Shown piece by piece: positions 43,113 to 51,940 of a stretch of 64,000 nt of DNA. Under the pieces are notes generated by a model. The model was not told the origin of the DNA, ran no database searches, and was given only the letters and a program-made list of their open reading frames with translations. Position numbers and translations under genes: made by a program. The first letter of the stretch is position 1. Each line of letters opens with the position of its first letter. This DNA is from Burkholderiaceae bacterium 26 (GTDB taxonomy: Bacteria > Pseudomonadota > Gammaproteobacteria > Burkholderiales > Burkholderiaceae): positions 326,514 through 390,513 of the forward strand of contig JYOB01000014.1 in assembly GCA_000955795.1 (NCBI GenBank), read 5' to 3'.

Positions 43113-43368
43113 TTATGTATACAGATAGTAGTAGTAGATAACGGTGGATAGTTTCTGTGGATAAGTGGAAAAAGCGCTTTTTTTTCAAGCACTTGCTGCA
43201 AGCAAAACCAGAGGTACCGCGTGTGTCTTCGCGTGGATAGCTTTCTGATTGTTTAGACCCCCCGCCTGGCAACCCCGTAACTTGTGCCCACACCGTCGAC
43301 AGGGCAGCCACAGACAGCCAACAGCCTTTGCCGGTAGTTATCCACAGCTGCAGGCGGAGTTATCCACA
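43113..43368. other. oriC-like module B: TAG run and DnaA boxes
   Basis: Bases 43113-43150 are identical to 14258-14295, including TAGTAGTAGTAG (43126-43137). The DnaA box TGTGGATAA lies at 43156-43164 and AAAGCGCTTT at 43171-43180. Two perfect TTATCCACA boxes at 43338-43346 and 43360-43368 face the left one. The layout and length match module A, though the central part has diverged. There is no gene between hupB and the SET gene, and no replication gene nearby. Confidence 0.75.
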
Positions 43369-43478
43369 CTGGCCGGGCAGCATGGGGTTGCGGCACGTGT
43401 CGAGAAGCCATGCTTTTGGTGTAGGCTCACGGCTTCGTTGATCGACGTTCTTGTTTCGCTTTCCTGCGCCTTTTCTCC

Positions 43479-44018
43479 ATGACACGCACGTCCGCTGATG
43501 CCACGCCGGCTCTGGCTGAGTCCTCGCCCACGCCGGAAGCTCCGGCCAAACTGCGCCGCCGCGATCGCATCGAGGTGCGCGAATCTGGCGTACACGGACG
43601 CGGCGTGTATGCCGTGGCGGCCATTGCACGCGGCAAGAAGATCATCGAATACAAGGGCGAGCACATCACGTGGAAAGAGGCACTGCGCCGCCATCCGCAC
43701 GACCCGTCCGACCCAAATCACACGTTCTACTTCAGCCTGGAAGACGGCAGCGTGATCGACGCCAAGTTTGGCGGCAACCGCGCGCGCTGGATCAACCACG
43801 CCTGCAAGCCGAACTGCGAGGCGCGAGAAGAGGATGGCCGCGTGTTCATTCACGCGCTGCGTGACATCGAACCCGGCGAAGAACTGTTCTACGACTACGG
43901 CCTCGTCATCGAAGGCCGCCAGACCAAGGCACTGAAGGAGCAGTTTGCGTGCCGCTGCGGCGCGAAGAAGTGCCGCGGCACAATGCTGGCGCCGCCCGAG
44001 AAGAACAAGAAGAAGTAA
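43479..44018 (+). CDS. SET domain lysine methyltransferase-like protein
   Basis: 179 aa. SGVHGRGVYAVAAIARGKKIIEY, RARWINHACKPNCEAREEDGRVFIHA and GEELFYDYGL are the SET motifs, including the NHxCxPNC pseudoknot and the catalytic Tyr. The post-SET cysteines are present (FACRCGAKKCRGTM). Disordered N-terminal 25 residues and a Lys-rich tail flank the domain. Substrate unknown. Bacterial SET proteins can methylate histone-like proteins or ribosomal proteins, and hupB lies across the DnaA-box region (inference only). Confidence 0.88.
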   Translation: MTRTSADATPALAESSPTPEAPAKLRRRDRIEVRESGVHGRGVYAVAAIARGKKIIEYKGEHITWKEALRRHPHDPSDPNHTFYFSLEDGSVIDAKFGGNRARWINHACKPNCEAREEDGRVFIHALRDIEPGEELFYDYGLVIEGRQTKALKEQFACRCGAKKCRGTMLAPPEKNKKK

Positions 44019-44034
44019 GCCGAAGGTCGGTCAG

Positions 44035-45711
44035 TCAGACCGATTCGCTTGCCAGCGGCAGGCGCAACACGAAGCGCATCACGCGGCTGCCATCACGCGC
44101 AGTCGCATCGTCAATGGCGACGGTGCCGCCGTGCAGACGCACGATGTCGTGCACGATGGCCAGGCCCAGGCCGCTCCCTTGCGGTTGTCCGGGGCGGTGG
44201 TCCGCATCCCCACGGAAGAAGCGCTGGAACACTTCACCGCGCCGCTCGGGTGGAATGCCCGGGCCATTGTCTTCCACACTCACTACACCCCACCACTGGG
44301 ATGTCGCGTCGGCCTCCGTGCCAGCGCGCAAGGTCACGCGTCCGCCGGCCGGCACGTATTTGATGGCGTTGTCGAGCAGGTTGTTAATGGCCTCGCGCAG
44401 CAGCACCACGTTGGCCAGCACCGGTGCCTGCAAGGAACCCGGCGACGTGGCTTCCTGCGGCCAGGCCTCAAAGCCCAGATCCAGCCCCCGCGCAAGCGCG
44501 CGCGGCACCCATTCGGCGCCGGTATCGAACGCCAGCGCGACGAGATCGACCCGCATCGGCGGGCCCAATTGATCGAGCGTCATGCCCGATTCGGCACGCG
44601 CCAGCGTCAGCAACTGGTTGGACAGACGCACCGCGCGGTTGGCACCCGATTGCAGTTCCAACAATGCGGGCAGGGCATCGTCCAACGTCTTGGCATCGAC
44701 AGCGCGATCGGCATGCAGCTTCAACGCGGTAAGCGGCGTGCGCAGTTGATGTGCCGCGTCTGCGATGAAGGTGCGCTGCGCTTCGAGTGCGTCGCGCAGC
44801 CGGGCCAGCAGCGCGTTCATCGCGTTGATGAGCGGTTGCAGTTCGGCGGGCACGTGTTCCGCTGACTCCGCGGGCAGCGGCGTTACCGATCGTGCGCTCT
44901 GCTTGTTGAGTGTGTCGGCCAGCGTCTGCAACGGCTGCAATTCTTCCTTGAGCACGAGCGAGAGAATCAGCCCCCCGATTGCCAGCAGCACGATCAGCGG
45001 AATCGATACCGACAGCAGCACTTCCTTGGCCGCCGTATCGCGGTGGTCCAGCAGCTCCGCCACTTCCACGACGATGCCGTCTTCGGCCTTCATGGTGTCG
45101 GGCGGATTGGATGGGTTGAATGCCGGTGCCGTCTGGGCCTGCGTTGGCGCAAGCGCTGGGCGCGTGACGTCGTCTTCAGGTTCGGGCGGCACTGGCTGGC
45201 GCGGCGAGCGTGGTTTAGGCACCTCCGCACTCACGCCCGGAACGAGCAGATGCACGGCGCGCACCTGTTTGCCGTCGATCCAGCTATAGAACACACGCGC
45301 ATCGCCAATGCGCACCTGGCCCGAGCCGTAGCCCAGCGGCGTGTCGCGCCCGACCAGCGTGCCTGTGGGGCCAGAAATGCGCCAGTAGATGCGGTCTTCG
45401 CCGCTGTTCTGTACAAGCGTCTGGGCGGTGAGGGCGATGTCGTAGAGCTTGGCCGCCGGCACGTTCGGGCCAGCAATGCGCAACTGTTCGGCTAGCGTGT
45501 TGGCCACCCCCACCAATGCGCGGTCGAACACCTGGGCGGTGTAGTGCGCCGCCAGCCAATACGACAGCGCGCCGGTACCCACGATCAAACCAAACAGCGG
45601 TGTCGCCAGCGCACGCAACAGATGCAGGCGCAGGCTGATGGCACCGTTGCCAGCCCCCTTGGCTGGAGCTGATGAAGCCGACGACGAGGCAGGGCGGCGG
45701 CGCTTGAACAT
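44035..45711 (-). CDS. Sensor histidine kinase, TctE-like
   Basis: 558 aa. The first transmembrane helix is at about 32-55. A periplasmic 2CSK_N-type sensor region follows up to about 240, with a Pro-rich insertion. The second helix is ISIPLIVLLAIGGLILSLVL. H-box FIADAAHQLRTPLTAL, N-box LLDNAIKYV, G1 VEDNGPGIPPERRG and G2 GSGLGLAIVHD are all intact. It phosphorylates the response regulator encoded 8 bp upstream. The signal may be a carboxylate, by analogy with TctE. Confidence 0.92.
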   Translation of the reverse strand: MFKRRRPASSSASSAPAKGAGNGAISLRLHLLRALATPLFGLIVGTGALSYWLAAHYTAQVFDRALVGVANTLAEQLRIAGPNVPAAKLYDIALTAQTLVQNSGEDRIYWRISGPTGTLVGRDTPLGYGSGQVRIGDARVFYSWIDGKQVRAVHLLVPGVSAEVPKPRSPRQPVPPEPEDDVTRPALAPTQAQTAPAFNPSNPPDTMKAEDGIVVEVAELLDHRDTAAKEVLLSVSIPLIVLLAIGGLILSLVLKEELQPLQTLADTLNKQSARSVTPLPAESAEHVPAELQPLINAMNALLARLRDALEAQRTFIADAAHQLRTPLTALKLHADRAVDAKTLDDALPALLELQSGANRAVRLSNQLLTLARAESGMTLDQLGPPMRVDLVALAFDTGAEWVPRALARGLDLGFEAWPQEATSPGSLQAPVLANVVLLREAINNLLDNAIKYVPAGGRVTLRAGTEADATSQWWGVVSVEDNGPGIPPERRGEVFQRFFRGDADHRPGQPQGSGLGLAIVHDIVRLHGGTVAIDDATARDGSRVMRFVLRLPLASESV

Positions 45712-45719
45712 GGGCCGGA

Positions 45720-46430
45720 CTACGCCGGGGAGCGTGCCTGCAACAGGTAACCGAAGCCGCGCACCGTGACGATCTCCGCCTCGGAATGCTCGATCTTGCG
45801 GCGTACGCGGTGCACATAGACTTCGATGGCCGTATCGCCCACCACATCGTGACTGGCCTCGCCGATGGCGTGCCCAAAGCTGGCAAGGTGGTCCTGCAAC
45901 TGCACCTTGCTGACCACCCGGCCCTGGCGCAGCATCAGCAACTCCAGCACGGCAAATTCGCGCGGCGACAGTTCCAGCGGCACGGCATCGACAAAGATGC
46001 GCCGTTCCACGCCGCTCATGCGAAGCCGTCCGACAAGGACGTCAGGGCGTGCGGCGGGTTCGGTCGAATCGTTGCGACGGCGCAGCAATGCGCCCACGCG
46101 GGCCACGAGTTCGAGCATCTCGAAAGGTTTTAGCAGGTAATCGTCTGCACCGGCGTTCAGGCCGTTCACCTTGTCGAGCAGGCCGTCGCGCGCCGTCAGG
46201 ATCAGCACAGGCGTCACGCGATCGCGCGCCCGAAACTGCGACAGCAACGTCATGCCATCGATACCGGGCAACCCAAGATCCAGAATCACCAGATCGTGTG
46301 TCTGTCTGGCAAGTTGTTCAGTGGCAAAGACGCCGTCGTGCACGACATGCACGCGATGCCCGGCTTGCGTGAGTCCGGCATGGATGCCGCTGGCGATGGC
46401 ACGGTCGTCTTCAATCAGCAGGATGCGCAT
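45720..46430 (-). CDS. OmpR-family response regulator, TctD-like
   Basis: 236 aa. Receiver domain with the acidic pair in LLIEDD, phosphorylation Asp in LVILDLGLPG and Lys in DDYLLKPFE, followed by a winged-helix domain (LSPREFAVLELLMLRQGRVV, then VYVHRVRRKI and VRGFGYLL). First gene of the two-component operon. It is divergent from a DUF3717 gene. Confidence 0.93.
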   Translation of the reverse strand: MRILLIEDDRAIASGIHAGLTQAGHRVHVVHDGVFATEQLARQTHDLVILDLGLPGIDGMTLLSQFRARDRVTPVLILTARDGLLDKVNGLNAGADDYLLKPFEMLELVARVGALLRRRNDSTEPAARPDVLVGRLRMSGVERRIFVDAVPLELSPREFAVLELLMLRQGRVVSKVQLQDHLASFGHAIGEASHDVVGDTAIEVYVHRVRRKIEHSEAEIVTVRGFGYLLQARSPA

Positions 46431-46506
46431 TGACTCGATCCAGAGTGCGGGGCGGAAAAGGCAAAAAGGGGCGATCGGCGTGATTTGGCAGCGCTACAAT
46501 GCGCGG

Positions 46507-46734
46507 ATGACCGATGCCCTGCTCACCATCACCGATCTGGAGGCCGCCATCAATTTCTGGCGCGCCCGTTCACCCGCCGAAGGCGAGGAACTGCGGCTGT
46601 GTGCCGAGGCGTCGGCGCTGGCTAAGCCGTATGCGTTGATGATTGTACAAGGCGCCACCCGCATCGCCCCCGAGCAATTGGGCGACAAGGCGCGGGCGGC
46701 GTATGAGGCGTGGCGCGCAGCCTCACAGGGCTGA
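46507..46734 (+). CDS. DUF3717 domain protein
   Basis: 75 aa. LLTITDLEAAINFWRARSPA, ELRLCAEASALAKPYALMIV and ARAAYEAW match the small betaproteobacterial DUF3717 family. Soluble, function unknown. A TACAAT-like -10 (46495-46500) lies very close to the start, so the leader is short. Confidence 0.85.
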   Translation: MTDALLTITDLEAAINFWRARSPAEGEELRLCAEASALAKPYALMIVQGATRIAPEQLGDKARAAYEAWRAASQG

Positions 46735-46753
46735 GCGCCAGCATTGCGGGTCG

Positions 46754-47068
46754 TTACTTTGCGCCGGTGGCGCTGGTGCCTTTCGCGGCCTGCTCGATAA
46801 AGCGCGCGAGATCTGCATCACGGTGCGTGAGCCCGTTCGCATCATGTGTGGACAAGGTGATGTCCACGCGATTCCACACGTTGAACCACTCCGGATGGTG
46901 ATTCATCTGCTCGGCCTTGATCGCCACGCGCGTCATGAAACCGAACGCGGCGTTGAAGTCGGCAAAGGTGAAGGTCTTCTGGATGGCGTCTCGCTCGCTC
47001 TGTAGCGTCCAGCCGGGCAGTTCGGCAAAGAGGGCTTTGCGTTGGTCTTCGTTCAGGGTCGGCATCAT
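46754..47068 (-). CDS. phhB: Pterin-4a-carbinolamine dehydratase
   Basis: 104 aa. [40 protein letters not shown] and [20 protein letters not shown] carry the active-site His-His-Pro-Glu-Trp and the later THxD motif. It regenerates the pterin cofactor consumed by phenylalanine hydroxylase, whose gene lies 61 bp upstream on the same strand. Confidence 0.95.
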   Translation of the reverse strand: MMPTLNEDQRKALFAELPGWTLQSERDAIQKTFTFADFNAAFGFMTRVAIKAEQMNHHPEWFNVWNRVDITLSTHDANGLTHRDADLARFIEQAAKGTSATGAK

Positions 47069-47129
47069 GATGGGGTGCGAAGTTGGATCTTGAATGCGCG
47101 CAGTATAGTCAGCGCTCGACTATCTGCTG

Positions 47130-48074
47130 TCAGATGTCCGCAGTGTCTGCCCAACCTTCGCGGTTGCCCACGTTCAATACCAGATCCCCATCCACCACAT
47201 CACCCGCGCCAATGGTCGGCAGCGCGGCCAGTTCTTCATACAGCGGCGTGAAGTCGGGGCGCGTGGCATCGAACAACTGCTCAAAGCTGTCGATGGTGAA
47301 GTAGGTCTTCTGGAACGTGTCGATGCGATAGCGCGTGCGCATGATGCGGCGCACGTCAAAGCCGATGCGGTTCGGGCTGGCCGAATCCAGCGCGTACACC
47401 GATTCGCTCTTGCTCGACACGATGCCTGCACCGTAGATGCGCAGACCAGCCGGCGTGCGGATCAGCCCGAATTCCACCGTGTACCAGTACAGGCGCGCGA
47501 GCATGTCGAGCTGGCCCAGCCGCGCGGCCTTCAGGCCACCCTTGCCGTAGGCTTCCATGTAGTCGGCAAAGACCGGGTTAATCAGCAGCGGCACGTGGCC
47601 AAAGATGTCGTGAAAGCAATCCGGCTCTTGCAGGTAATCGAGCTGATCGGGGCGGCGCATCCACCAGCTTGCGGGGAAACGCCGGTTGGCCAGGTGATCG
47701 AAGAACACTTCGTCGGGCACCAGGCCCGGTACGGCAACGATCTGCCAGCCCGTGGCGCGCATCAGCGTTTCATTGAGCTGATCGAATGACGGCACGGCAT
47801 CGCGGCTCATGCCCAGCGTTGACAGACCTTGCAGGAATTCATCGCATACACGGCCCGGCAACAGCGCTTCCTGGCGGTCGTACAGCGTGCGCCACGTTGC
47901 ATGATCGGCGGCGGTGTAACGGTGCACCGGCTGCTGCATGGTGAAGTCAGCGCGCAGCGTCTGGCCATCGAGGCCTTCTGCGAATTGCTCGCGCAGTTTG
48001 TCGGTCAGGGTGCCGTTGAAGCCGGCCGGGGCGGCGCTTTGGGCTGCGTCGGGGGCTGTGGTTGCGATGGCCAT
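47130..48074 (-). CDS. phhA: Phenylalanine 4-monooxygenase
   Basis: 314 aa from the ATG at 48074. The catalytic core has YLQEPDCFHDIFGHVPLLIN (two iron-ligand His) and YWYTVEFGLI (the ligand Glu). SKSESVYAL follows. It hydroxylates phenylalanine to tyrosine with tetrahydrobiopterin and iron. Operon with phhB. An AsnC-type regulator gene is divergent. Confidence 0.96.
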   Translation of the reverse strand: MAIATTAPDAAQSAAPAGFNGTLTDKLREQFAEGLDGQTLRADFTMQQPVHRYTAADHATWRTLYDRQEALLPGRVCDEFLQGLSTLGMSRDAVPSFDQLNETLMRATGWQIVAVPGLVPDEVFFDHLANRRFPASWWMRRPDQLDYLQEPDCFHDIFGHVPLLINPVFADYMEAYGKGGLKAARLGQLDMLARLYWYTVEFGLIRTPAGLRIYGAGIVSSKSESVYALDSASPNRIGFDVRRIMRTRYRIDTFQKTYFTIDSFEQLFDATRPDFTPLYEELAALPTIGAGDVVDGDLVLNVGNREGWADTADI

Positions 48075-48212
48075 TTGTAATGTCGATTTTGTGCAATCAG
48101 GGTCCGGCCAGTGTATGGGTGCGCCCACGCGGATTGGCCGCAAAACCGCCACCCATTGCGCAGTGTTTGCGGAATTCATGCAGAATTCAGCTTATCAACG
48201 CAGGAGATGTGC
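48075..48212. promoter_or_regulatory. Divergent phhA / AsnC-regulator promoter region
   Basis: 138 bp between the two starts. It is AT-richer near 48170-48195 (GGAATTCATGCAGAATTCAGC, shortened), where the direct repeat AATTCA-TGCAG-AATTCAGC is a plausible Lrp/AsnC-type site. CAGGAG precedes the regulator ATG at 48213. Confidence 0.4.
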
Positions 48213-48689
48213 ATGATTTCGCTCGATACCTTCGATCTGGCCCTGCTGGCGGCCCTTCAGCGCGATGGGCGTGCGACGCATCAGCAGCTTTCGGAGCAGG
48301 TGCACCTGTCGGCCAGCCAGGTCGGCCGGCGTCTGGCGCGGCTTGAATCGGAAGGCGTGATCGAGGGCTACCGTGTGGTGCTTTCGCCGACGGGCCTGGG
48401 CTTGGGTGTGACGGTGTTTGCCAGCGTCAAGCTCGCACACCACGGCGACGCCATCGTCGAACGCTTTCACGAAGAGATCAGCCTGCTCGACGCCGTGCAG
48501 GAGTGCTATTCCGTGGCCGGCGACGCCGATTACATGCTGCGCGTGGTGGTGCCCGATCTGCCTGCGTTGTCGGAATTTGTCATGCGCAAGCTGATGCGGG
48601 TGCCGGGTGTGGATAACGTGCGTTCCAATATCGTTCTGACGGCCTTGAAGCGGGATGGCGCGTTGCCGCTATCCCACCTTGGTGGGTAG
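48213..48689 (+). CDS. Lrp/AsnC family transcriptional regulator
   Basis: 158 aa. The ATG at 48213 is placed six bases after CAGGAG; an ATG at 48207 is too close to it. The winged HTH is at 5-50 (THQQLSEQVHLSASQVGRRL) and the RAM ligand-binding domain is at about 65-145 (ECYSVAGDADYMLRVVVPDL). Position divergent to phhAB suggests it senses phenylalanine or tyrosine and controls that operon, as known for similar loci. Confidence 0.93.
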   Translation: MISLDTFDLALLAALQRDGRATHQQLSEQVHLSASQVGRRLARLESEGVIEGYRVVLSPTGLGLGVTVFASVKLAHHGDAIVERFHEEISLLDAVQECYSVAGDADYMLRVVVPDLPALSEFVMRKLMRVPGVDNVRSNIVLTALKRDGALPLSHLGG

Positions 48690-48782
48690 ACTCGCGCCTT
48701 GCGCCAGGGTGCACGGCGTGTCACGCTGCAAGCCGACAACACTTTGCCGATATGAAACGCCTGTCTTTGGCGGGAGACCACG

Positions 48783-49547
48783 ATGGTTGACGGACACACC
48801 ACGCATCCGGCGCACGCGCCGGCGCATCTGGCAGGCGGCTACGGCATGTCGGCACGGGTTCGCGCGTGGTGGGTGGCCGCTGCAGTGGCAGGCGTCACGT
48901 ACGGCGGCATGCTCACCATGGTGGCCGTCGAGGTGCCCCCCGGCACGCCGCTGGTGGGCCGCATCGTCGCGCAGCCGCTGTGGAAAATGCTGATGGCGTT
49001 GCTGCTGGCGCGTGCCGCATCGTTGCACGACATTCCGCGCGAGCGGCGCTGGCTGATTGGGGCGATGGTGTTCTCCGCACTCGGCGATCTCTGGCTTGCG
49101 CTGCCGTGGCTGGCGTTCTCGTTCATGGCGGGGCTGGGCTGTTTCCTGCTGGCGCACGTGTGCTACCTGCGGGTGCTGGTGGGGCTGCGCGGGGCGTCGT
49201 CGGCCATCCGCATGATTGGTGTCGGGGTGATGATCGGCGTAGCCATCGGCATGTTGCTTTGGTATTGGCCCGGCCTGGGTGAGTTGAAGGGGCCTGTGAT
49301 CGTCTACATGCTGGTGCTCTCGGCGATGGTGTGCGCGGCATTGCTGGCGCGCCTGCCTGGGCCGCTGACGGCTTGGGGCGCACTCGCCTTTGCGGCTTCC
49401 GACGCCATGATCGGCATCAGCGTGTTTGTCTTTCCGTTCACCGACCATGAACTGGCGATCTGGTGGAGCTACGCTGCTGCCCAGCTCCTCATCAGCGCCG
49501 GTTTGCTCACGCGCCGCATGCCGCCCGCGCGCCGCGCCGTGGCATAA
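48783..49547 (+). CDS. YhhN family lysoplasmalogenase-like membrane protein
   Basis: 254 aa with about eight hydrophobic spans. WLIGAMVFSALGDLWLALP, LGCFLLAHVCYLRVL and AFAASDAMIGISVFVFPF match the YhhN/TMEM86 family, whose conserved Asp residues (GD, SD) form the active site of human lysoplasmalogenase. The bacterial role is probably lysophospholipid metabolism. The first 20 residues are His-rich (DGHTTHPAHAPAHL) and may not be translated; Met22 is an alternative start. Confidence 0.85.
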   Translation: MVDGHTTHPAHAPAHLAGGYGMSARVRAWWVAAAVAGVTYGGMLTMVAVEVPPGTPLVGRIVAQPLWKMLMALLLARAASLHDIPRERRWLIGAMVFSALGDLWLALPWLAFSFMAGLGCFLLAHVCYLRVLVGLRGASSAIRMIGVGVMIGVAIGMLLWYWPGLGELKGPVIVYMLVLSAMVCAALLARLPGPLTAWGALAFAASDAMIGISVFVFPFTDHELAIWWSYAAAQLLISAGLLTRRMPPARRAVA

Positions 49548-49582
49548 GGTCCGTCCGACGTTTCTTCCCCTGCGGGAGCCCC

Positions 49583-50584
49583 ATGCTGCAGACCCTCGAC
49601 GCTGCCACCACTGCGGCTCGCTTGCCGTATGCCGCGTTGGCCGATGCCATCGCCCAAGTGTTGCGCGATGCGCGTGCGGGCCGTGCCCAGGCGCCCGCGC
49701 GGCTTGTGATGCCGGTGGCTGATGGCGGCAGTTTGCTGCTGATGCCCGCGTCCAACGCCGACATCGCCGTCACCAAGATGATCACCGTTCACCCGCACAA
49801 CCCTGCGCAGGGCTTGCCGGCCATTCACGGCGAGGTGGTGGTGATGGACGCTCGCACCGGCGAGCGCCAACTCATGCTGGATGGCCCCACCGTCACCGCA
49901 CACCGCACAGCGGCTGTGTCGTTGCTGGCGGCGCGCATGCTGGCGCCTGAGCCGGCCGGGGATCTGCTGCTGATCGGCGCCGGGGCTCAGGCACGCGCGC
50001 ATCTGGAAGCCTTCCGCTTCGGGCTAGGCACACGACGCGTCACGATCATCGCGCGCACGGCTGCCAGCGCGGATGGGCTGGCTGGGTACGCCCGAGCGCT
50101 CGGCATGGACGCCACGGCGCTGGCGGGTGGCGATGCGGCCGGCGTGGCAGACGCTGCCCGTGCGGTGCTGCCGCAAACACCGTTGGTCATCACCGCCACG
50201 CCGTCATCGCAGCCAGTGCTGCCGGATCTGGGTGACCCGAGCCACCCTGCCGGCTATGCGTGGGGCGCGCATCACTTCATTGCCGCCGTTGGCGCGTTCC
50301 GGCCCGACATGGCCGAGCTGCCGCCGCGCTTGTGTGTGCATGCCGCCGCGGCCGATCGGCTGTACGCCGATACCTTGGTCGACCTGGAAGCCGAAGCTGG
50401 TGACCTGCTGCAGGCAGGTGTGCCGTGGTCGCGTGTGCGACCGTTACAACAGTGCGTCGATACGCCGCCAGACACGCTCGCGCAGCCCGCGCCGGTGTCG
50501 CCAGTGGTATTCAAAAGCGTTGGCAATGCCCTGTGGGATCTGGCCGCGTGCGTGCTCGCGCTGTCCAAGTCCAAGCCTGTTTAA
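49583..50584 (+). CDS. Ornithine cyclodeaminase / mu-crystallin family protein
   Basis: 333 aa from the ATG at 49583. Dinucleotide motif LLLIGAGAQARAHLEAF, catalytic region VTKMITVHPHNPAQGLPA and DGPTVTAHRTAAVSLLAAR. Members include ornithine cyclodeaminases and delta-1-pyrroline-2-carboxylate reductases; the latter is more likely, because the active-site Lys/Asp context is not that of a strict cyclodeaminase. It follows the YhhN gene by 35 bp. Confidence 0.85.
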   Translation: MLQTLDAATTAARLPYAALADAIAQVLRDARAGRAQAPARLVMPVADGGSLLLMPASNADIAVTKMITVHPHNPAQGLPAIHGEVVVMDARTGERQLMLDGPTVTAHRTAAVSLLAARMLAPEPAGDLLLIGAGAQARAHLEAFRFGLGTRRVTIIARTAASADGLAGYARALGMDATALAGGDAAGVADAARAVLPQTPLVITATPSSQPVLPDLGDPSHPAGYAWGAHHFIAAVGAFRPDMAELPPRLCVHAAAADRLYADTLVDLEAEAGDLLQAGVPWSRVRPLQQCVDTPPDTLAQPAPVSPVVFKSVGNALWDLAACVLALSKSKPV

Positions 50585-50787
50585 AAACTAAGCATGTGCT
50601 GAAGACGCCCACCACCAGCGGGTTTAGCGCACCGCTTGTAACAGGAAACCTCTAGAAAAAGGGTTCTAGCCAAGGCAATCACACGGGATAATGGCCATCC
50701 CTTCCGCCTGGGAGGAGACTTAGAACGCACCGCAAACGTATCAACCCGTCTGCATCGGATGCGTCTGACACAGGAGCACATACAGAG
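50585..50787. promoter_or_regulatory. ompW leader region
   Basis: About 200 bp. It contains the small inverted repeat CTAGAA-AAAGGG-TTCTAG (50652-50669) and a probable promoter. The ribosome-binding site is CAGGAGCAC. No gene seen. Confidence 0.4.
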
Positions 50788-51516
50788 ATGGCCTATAAAA
50801 AAGCACTGGCGGCCGCCGCCGGGATGATCCTCGCCACCGCCGCGCACGCACAGGCTGCGGGCAGCAATATCGTCAGCCTCGGCTGGTTCCGCGTGATGCC
50901 GAACAGCTCCAGCGATCCGCTGTTTATCAACAGCGTTGGCGGCGCGCCCATCAACCAATCGGTGCCTAACACCGGCGCGAAGATCAAGGAAGCCGATACC
51001 GTTGGTCTCGCCTTTACGCACTTCTTCACGGACAACATCGCCGTGGAACTGGTTGGTGGCATTCCGCCGCGCCACAAGATTGAAGGCACGGGCTCGTTCT
51101 CCGGCTATGGCGAAATCGGTTCTGCCAAGCAATGGAGCCCGGCCGTGCTGGCCAAGTGGTACTTCTTCAGCGCGGACAGCAAGTTCCGTCCGTATGTCGG
51201 CGCCGGCCTGAACTACACGTGGTTCTCCGACGAGAAGATCACCAACAGCGCTTTCCAGAACCAGGTCCTGGGCCGCGGCACGCCAGGCAGCACGAGCAAC
51301 GTGACGACCGACAGCTCGCTCAACCCGGTGCTGAACGTGGGCGCCACCTACGCCATCACCAAGGATTGGTTCGTTGGCTTGTCGGTGTCCTACCTGCCGC
51401 TGAAGACCACGGCCAAGATCGACACCACGCTGATCAACGGCGTGCATATCCAGAGCGAAGCGAAGATCAAGATCAACCCGGTCGTGACCTTCCTGAGCGT
51501 CGGCTACCGCTTCTAA
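50788..51516 (+). CDS. ompW: OmpW family outer-membrane protein
   Basis: 242 aa. The signal peptide ends ATAAHA (residue about 21). The eight-strand barrel signature appears as LAFTHFFTDNIAVELVGG, PAVLAKWYFFSADSKFRPYVGAGLNYTWF and the terminal VVTFLSVGYRF. OmpW forms a narrow hydrophobic channel. A strong terminator follows. Confidence 0.94.
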   Translation: MAYKKALAAAAGMILATAAHAQAAGSNIVSLGWFRVMPNSSSDPLFINSVGGAPINQSVPNTGAKIKEADTVGLAFTHFFTDNIAVELVGGIPPRHKIEGTGSFSGYGEIGSAKQWSPAVLAKWYFFSADSKFRPYVGAGLNYTWFSDEKITNSAFQNQVLGRGTPGSTSNVTTDSSLNPVLNVGATYAITKDWFVGLSVSYLPLKTTAKIDTTLINGVHIQSEAKIKINPVVTFLSVGYRF

Positions 51517-51533
51517 GCGGTTTCCGCGCAAAC

Positions 51534-51566
51534 AAAAAGGCGTGCCACAGCGGCACGCCTTTTTTG
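51534..51566 (+). terminator. Rho-independent terminator
   Basis: AAAAAGGCGTGCC-ACAGC-GGCACGCCTTTTTT, between the convergent ompW and copZ; usable in both directions. Confidence 0.92.
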
Positions 51567-51581
51567 TTGCCCGTGCCGGGT

Positions 51582-51794
51582 TCAGGCGAAGGCTTTGACG
51601 GGGTAGCCGGCTTGCTCGATGGCGGCCTTGACCGCATCGGTGCTGGCGCCGCTGGTGACGGCCACGGTCTGCTTGTCCAGATCTACCTTCACATTGGCAC
51701 CGGCATCGACCTGCTGCACCGCACGCGTGACGGCCGACACGCAATGGCCGCAGCTCATGCCACTCACGGAAAAGGTCGTGGAAGACGTTGTCAT
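51582..51794 (-). CDS. copZ: Copper chaperone CopZ
   Basis: 70 aa from the ATG at 51794, preceded by CAGGAGC. A single HMA domain with the metal site GMSCGHC. It carries Cu(I) to CopA. Divergent from copA, with its own MerR-type promoter. Confidence 0.93.
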   Translation of the reverse strand: MTTSSTTFSVSGMSCGHCVSAVTRAVQQVDAGANVKVDLDKQTVAVTSGASTDAVKAAIEQAGYPVKAFA

Positions 51795-51833
51795 GGTTTG
51801 CTCCTGAAAGAGGGGAGAGAGAATCATGAGAGG

Positions 51834-51910
51834 AGTATGAACCTTCCCATCGTTGGAAGCGCAAGCGTAAAATGTGGGCTTGACCTTGCCAAGATGGGAA
51901 GGTCTAGGCT
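51834..51910. promoter_or_regulatory. Divergent copper promoters with two CueR-type sites
   Basis: For copA (+): TTGACC (51880-51885), 19-bp spacer, TAGGCT (51905-51910), with the dyad ACCTTGCC-AAGAT-GGGAAGGT (51883-51903) filling the spacer. For copZ (-): TTGCGC (complement of 51859-51864), 19-bp spacer (51840-51858) and CATACT (complement of 51834-51839). The overlong spacer bearing a dyad is characteristic of CueR activation. Confidence 0.85.
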
Positions 51911-51940
51911 GATGCCATCTTCCTTAGAACGGACGCTTCC

